A stretch of 64,000 nt of DNA, from contig CAKUMB010000008.1 in assembly GCA_934667475.1 (NCBI GenBank), positions 27,494-91,493 on the forward strand. Reading direction: 5' to 3'. This document shows positions 61,321 to 64,000 of this stretch, piece by piece. The notes under the pieces are model-generated. The model worked only from the letters and a program-made list of their open reading frames with translations. It was not told where the DNA came from and ran no database searches. Both the position numbers and the translations under genes were made by a program. The stretch comes from an uncultured Muribaculaceae bacterium (lineage in GTDB: Bacteria; Bacteroidota; Bacteroidia; Bacteroidales; Muribaculaceae). Position 1 is the first letter of the stretch. Each line of letters opens with the position of its first letter.

Positions 61321-63600
61321 TTACTCTTCGTCGTGGCGGGGCTGACGCGGGCCGCGGCCTTCGCGGCGCGGGCCACGGTCGCCACCCTCGCGGCGCGGAC
61401 CACGCGGGCCGCCTTCGCGACGGGGACCACGGTCGCCGCCTTCACGGCGCGGACCACGGCGCTCGGGGCGACGCTCTTCGTAGCCTTCGGGCTTCTCTTG
61501 CAGGGCACGCATCGACAGGCGGAACTTGCCCGTCTTCTTGTCGATTTCGATGAGCTTCACTGTCACCTCATCGCCCTCATGCAGGCCGCTGGCCTCCATG
61601 CTTTCGAGGCGGTCCCAACTGATTTCGCTGATGTGCAGCAGGCCATCGTGGCCGGGCATGAACTCAACAAACGCACCAAACTCCAGAATGCTGCGCACCT
61701 TGCCAGTGTACACCTTGTCGAGCTCGGGCACGGCTATGATTTCCTTGATGCGGGCCACGGCAGCGTCGATGCACTCCTTGTTGGCAGCGCTGATTTCGAT
61801 TTCTCCCTTGCCGTCGATTTCGTCGATGGTGACAGTAGCGCCGGTGGTCTCCTGAATGCCTTGAATCACCTCGCCGCCCTTGCCTATGATGGCGCCGATG
61901 AATTCCTTGTCGACGGTCATGGCCACGATGCGCGGCACGTGGGGCTTGTAGTCCTCGCGCGGAGCGGGTATGGTCTCGTTGATTATCTTGAGGATGTGCA
62001 GGCGTCCTTCCTTGGCCTGGCGCAGAGCCTGCTCAAGGATTTCATAGGGCAGGCCGTCGCACTTGATATCCATCTGAGTGGCGGTGATGCCATCCACGGT
62101 GCCAGTCACCTTGAAGTCCATGTCGCCAAGGTGGTCCTCATCGCCAAGGATGTCGCTGAGCACGGCGTGCTTCACGTTGCCCTCGTCGGTGATAAGGCCC
62201 ATGGCGATGCCTGCCACAGGCTTCTTCATCTTCACGCCAGCGTCAAGCAGAGCCAGGCAGCCGGCGCACACGGTGGCCATCGACGACGAACCGTTACTCT
62301 CCAGAATGTCGCTCACAATGCGCACCGTGTAGGGCAGATCGTCGGGCAGCATGCGCTTGAGGGCGCGGTGGGCCAGATTGCCGTGGCCAATTTCGCGGCG
62401 GCTGATGCCGCGCTGCGGACGGGCCTCGCCAGTGGAGAATGCGGGGAAGTTGTAGTGCAGCAAGAAGCGCTCGTTGCTGCGGTTGAGCACGTCGTCGATG
62501 AGTTTCTCGTCGAGCTTGGTGCCCAGTGTGACTGTGGCCAGAGCCTGAGTCTCGCCGCGGGTGAACACTGCCGATCCGTGGGGGCCGGGCAGATAGTCGG
62601 TTTCGCACCAAATGGGGCGTATTTCATCGGTCTTACGGCCGTCCATGCGGATACCCTCGTCAAGGATGCAGCGGCGCACGGCGTCACGCTGCACATCGTG
62701 GAAGTAGCGGGCCACCATTGGAGTCTTCTCTTCGCGCTCCTCCTCGGGGATGGTCTCCATAAAGTCGTCGAAAGCCTTCTGGAAGTTGTCGTTGCGCCAC
62801 TGCTTGTCGGCATTGCCGGCCTTGGCCACGGCATAGCACTTGTCGTAGCACTCCTTGCGCACGCGCTCGCGGATGTCCTCGTCGTTCACCTCGTGGCAGT
62901 ATTCGCGCTTGGTCACGCCCAGCTGCTCGGCAAGTTCCTTCTGAGCGAGGCACATGGGCTTTATGGCTTCGTGTGCGGCCTTGAGGGCGGCAATCAGGTC
63001 GTCCTCGCTCACCTCGTCCATTTCGCCCTCGACCATCATTATATTGTCGTATGTAGCACCTACCATTAATTCCATATCGGCATTCTTAGTCTGCTCGAAT
63101 GTGGGGTCGATAACGAACTGGCCGTCGATGCGGGCCACACGCACTTCGGCGATGGGCTCCTCAAAAGGCACGTCGGAAACGGCGATGGCAGCCGATGCTG
63201 CCAGGCCTGCAAGGGCGTCGGGCTGATCCACGCCGTCGCTCGAGAACATGATGATGTTGACAAACGTGTTGGCGTGATAGTTCGACGGGAACAACGGGCG
63301 CAGCACGCGGTCCACGAGGCGGCATGTGAGCACCTCGTAGTCCGAAGCGCGTCCCTCGCGCTTGGTGAAGCCGCCAGGATAGCGGCCAAATGCAGAATAT
63401 TTCTCTTTATACTCAACTTGCAGGGGCATAAAGTCGGCCCCATCCTCGGCCTCACGGGCCGAGACCACTGTCGCAAGAAGCATGGTGTTGTTCATGCGCA
63501 GCTCCACAGCTCCATCGGCTTGCTTGGCAAGCTTACCTGTTTCAAGGGTGATTTCGCGTCCGTCACCCAGGACGATGGTTTTTTTTGTAGGTGTTACCAT
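61321..63600 (-). CDS. pnp: Polyribonucleotide nucleotidyltransferase with an Arg/Gly-rich tail
   Basis: Phosphorolytic 3'-5' exoribonuclease, 759 residues. Two RNase PH-like domains are present ([19 protein letters not shown], and second-domain [20 protein letters not shown] with [20 protein letters not shown]). The KH domain is at about 565-620 ([19 protein letters not shown]) and S1 at about 630-700 ([20 protein letters not shown]). The final 53 residues (707-759) are an Arg/Gly-rich tail of GPRREGG(D/P)R units, absent from model PNPases such as E. coli's. It is monocistronic and is flanked by repeat elements on both sides. Confidence 0.97.
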   Translation of the reverse strand: MVTPTKKTIVLGDGREITLETGKLAKQADGAVELRMNNTMLLATVVSAREAEDGADFMPLQVEYKEKYSAFGRYPGGFTKREGRASDYEVLTCRLVDRVLRPLFPSNYHANTFVNIIMFSSDGVDQPDALAGLAASAAIAVSDVPFEEPIAEVRVARIDGQFVIDPTFEQTKNADMELMVGATYDNIMMVEGEMDEVSEDDLIAALKAAHEAIKPMCLAQKELAEQLGVTKREYCHEVNDEDIRERVRKECYDKCYAVAKAGNADKQWRNDNFQKAFDDFMETIPEEEREEKTPMVARYFHDVQRDAVRRCILDEGIRMDGRKTDEIRPIWCETDYLPGPHGSAVFTRGETQALATVTLGTKLDEKLIDDVLNRSNERFLLHYNFPAFSTGEARPQRGISRREIGHGNLAHRALKRMLPDDLPYTVRIVSDILESNGSSSMATVCAGCLALLDAGVKMKKPVAGIAMGLITDEGNVKHAVLSDILGDEDHLGDMDFKVTGTVDGITATQMDIKCDGLPYEILEQALRQAKEGRLHILKIINETIPAPREDYKPHVPRIVAMTVDKEFIGAIIGKGGEVIQGIQETTGATVTIDEIDGKGEIEISAANKECIDAAVARIKEIIAVPELDKVYTGKVRSILEFGAFVEFMPGHDGLLHISEISWDRLESMEASGLHEGDEVTVKLIEIDKKTGKFRLSMRALQEKPEGYEERRPERRGPRREGGDRGPRREGGPRGPRREGGDRGPRREGRGPRQPRHDEE

Positions 63601-63631
63601 TATCTGTTTTTTAATACTTGTAATAATCTGA

Positions 63632-63662
63632 CAAATTTAATCATTATTTTTCGCAACACCAA
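63632..63662 (-). promoter_or_regulatory. Promoter of pnp
   Basis: On the minus strand TTG (63662-63660), 20 bases, then TAAATTTG (63639-63632). It lies about 32 bases before the ATG, so the leader would be short. Confidence 0.6.
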
Positions 63663-63800
63663 CATTTTAGACCACTATTAAAAGCACCGCCAACCCGCAC
63701 TACCCCAAAAAAGCGTTCCACCCGCGGATTGCCGTTTCATTTTCCACAGATTGTTGTTGGTATTTCCCACAAATTTCCACAGATTTCGTTTTTTTGGTGT

Positions 63801-64000
63801 GGACGCGGTATGCCGACTCATGTGAAAAGTAGCAAGGTCGGTGAATTGGCGGGTGGTGATGCACCAAACTGCGACGATCGCTGTAGGGACGCGGCATGCC
63901 GCGTCCGCCGCAAACGACTATAATTCAGATGATTGCGTGAGAATAATAATGGCGGGCGGTAGGAACTCCGAGGGATGGTTCGGTGGGGGCTACGCCCAGC
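63801..64000. repeat. Composite palindromic intergenic repeat, copy 2 (cut by window edge)
   Basis: The same order as copy 1: degenerate half-core ggacgcggtatgccga (63801-63816), perfect core ggacgcggcatgccgcgtcc (63887-63906) preceded by ctgta in both copies and followed by ccgcaa, an attcag(a/g) segment, and then a gatggtt...gggggctacgccc segment (63973-64000). It runs out of the window. Confidence 0.8.

Larger units (their letters stand above)
63601..64000. other. Region upstream of pnp, with repeat
   Basis: Holds the pnp promoter and then repeat copy 2 from 63801 to the window edge. Between 63665 and 63800 there is no recognisable gene or structure; the short open frames there lack gene-like features. 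Confidence 0.5.

Noticed and set aside
61333..63069. Long open frame antisense to pnp
   Set aside because: It mirrors pnp; composition is that of a reverse-complement shadow, with no start-region features.
60843..64000. Palindromic elements considered as insertion-sequence ends or a CRISPR array
   Set aside because: No transposase is in the window, the cores are not at the ends of a defined element, and spacing between cores is irregular with similar, not unique, spacers.
1..64000. Search for tRNA, rRNA, tmRNA, RNase P, CRISPR, phage or integrase genes
   Set aside because: None recognised by eye on either strand. Small RNA genes could be missed; a covariance-model search would settle it.

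Overview
The window reads as chromosomal DNA of a GC-rich member of the Bacteroidales (Bacteroidota). Supporting signs are repeated -7 boxes of the form TAnnTTTG, several with a TTTG element about 19-20 bases upstream, weak or absent Shine-Dalgarno sites, and Bacteroidota families (DUF4249 with a TonB-dependent receptor, DUF4292, DUF4153, BspA-type leucine-rich repeats, type IX-like C-terminal tails, a TlpA/DUF4369-type lipoprotein). The family could be Muribaculaceae or a relative, but that is a guess. No rRNA, tRNA, CRISPR array, transposase or phage gene was recognised.

Layout. 1-2,400 (-): the str operon rpsL-rpsG-fusA, with fusA cut by the window edge. 2,500-5,600: rfbC, divergent from a sugar-nucleotidyltransferase-like gene followed by asd. 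5,636-6,970 (-): a secreted WG-repeat protein. 7,146-14,027 (-): an envelope cluster with tight spacing: a lipoprotein, a secreted Cys/His protein, three tandem paralogous lipoproteins, a TonB-dependent receptor and a DUF4249 lipoprotein. Its promoter-proximal half is visibly richer in AT than the rest. 14,413-18,276 (-): argB, prfB with a programmed +1 frameshift, and an acyl-CoA ligase. 18,520-21,322 (+): a DUF4153 membrane protein and an ArgE/DapE-type deacylase. 21,423-23,913 (-): an ECF sigma factor, a one-span membrane protein, a small secreted protein and an outer-membrane barrel. 24,078-25,496 (+): a three-module lipoprotein. 25,591-30,653 (-): two overlapping rhomboid proteases, an EEP-family protein and an M3 peptidase.

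30,914-34,079: HU, dgt (-), and a split ThrE exporter whose promoter abuts that of dgt. 34,390-37,503: a large BspA-LRR surface protein. 37,756-43,321 (+): dut, TPR protein, DUF4292 lipoprotein, GNAT/FemAB-like transferase and a Wzx-type flippase. 43,494-44,377: greA and a HIT protein. 44,698-46,380: adenine deaminase. 46,466-48,681: two divergent glycosyltransferases. 48,778-49,869 (-): a thioredoxin-fold lipoprotein lacking the CXXC site. 49,999-53,134 (-): a RavA-ViaA pair. 53,423-57,583 (+): parE, coaD and an S41 protease. 57,980-60,769: a large secreted protein. 61,321-63,600 (-): pnp with an Arg/Gly-rich tail. The pnp locus is flanked on both sides by copies of a palindrome-centred intergenic repeat.

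Most of the window is housekeeping and envelope biology. The regions most worth following up are the AT-rich lipoprotein/Cys-His cassette feeding into a TonB receptor operon (10.6-14.0 kb), the composite repeats around pnp, the terminator-like hairpin just before argB, and the ECF sigma operon.
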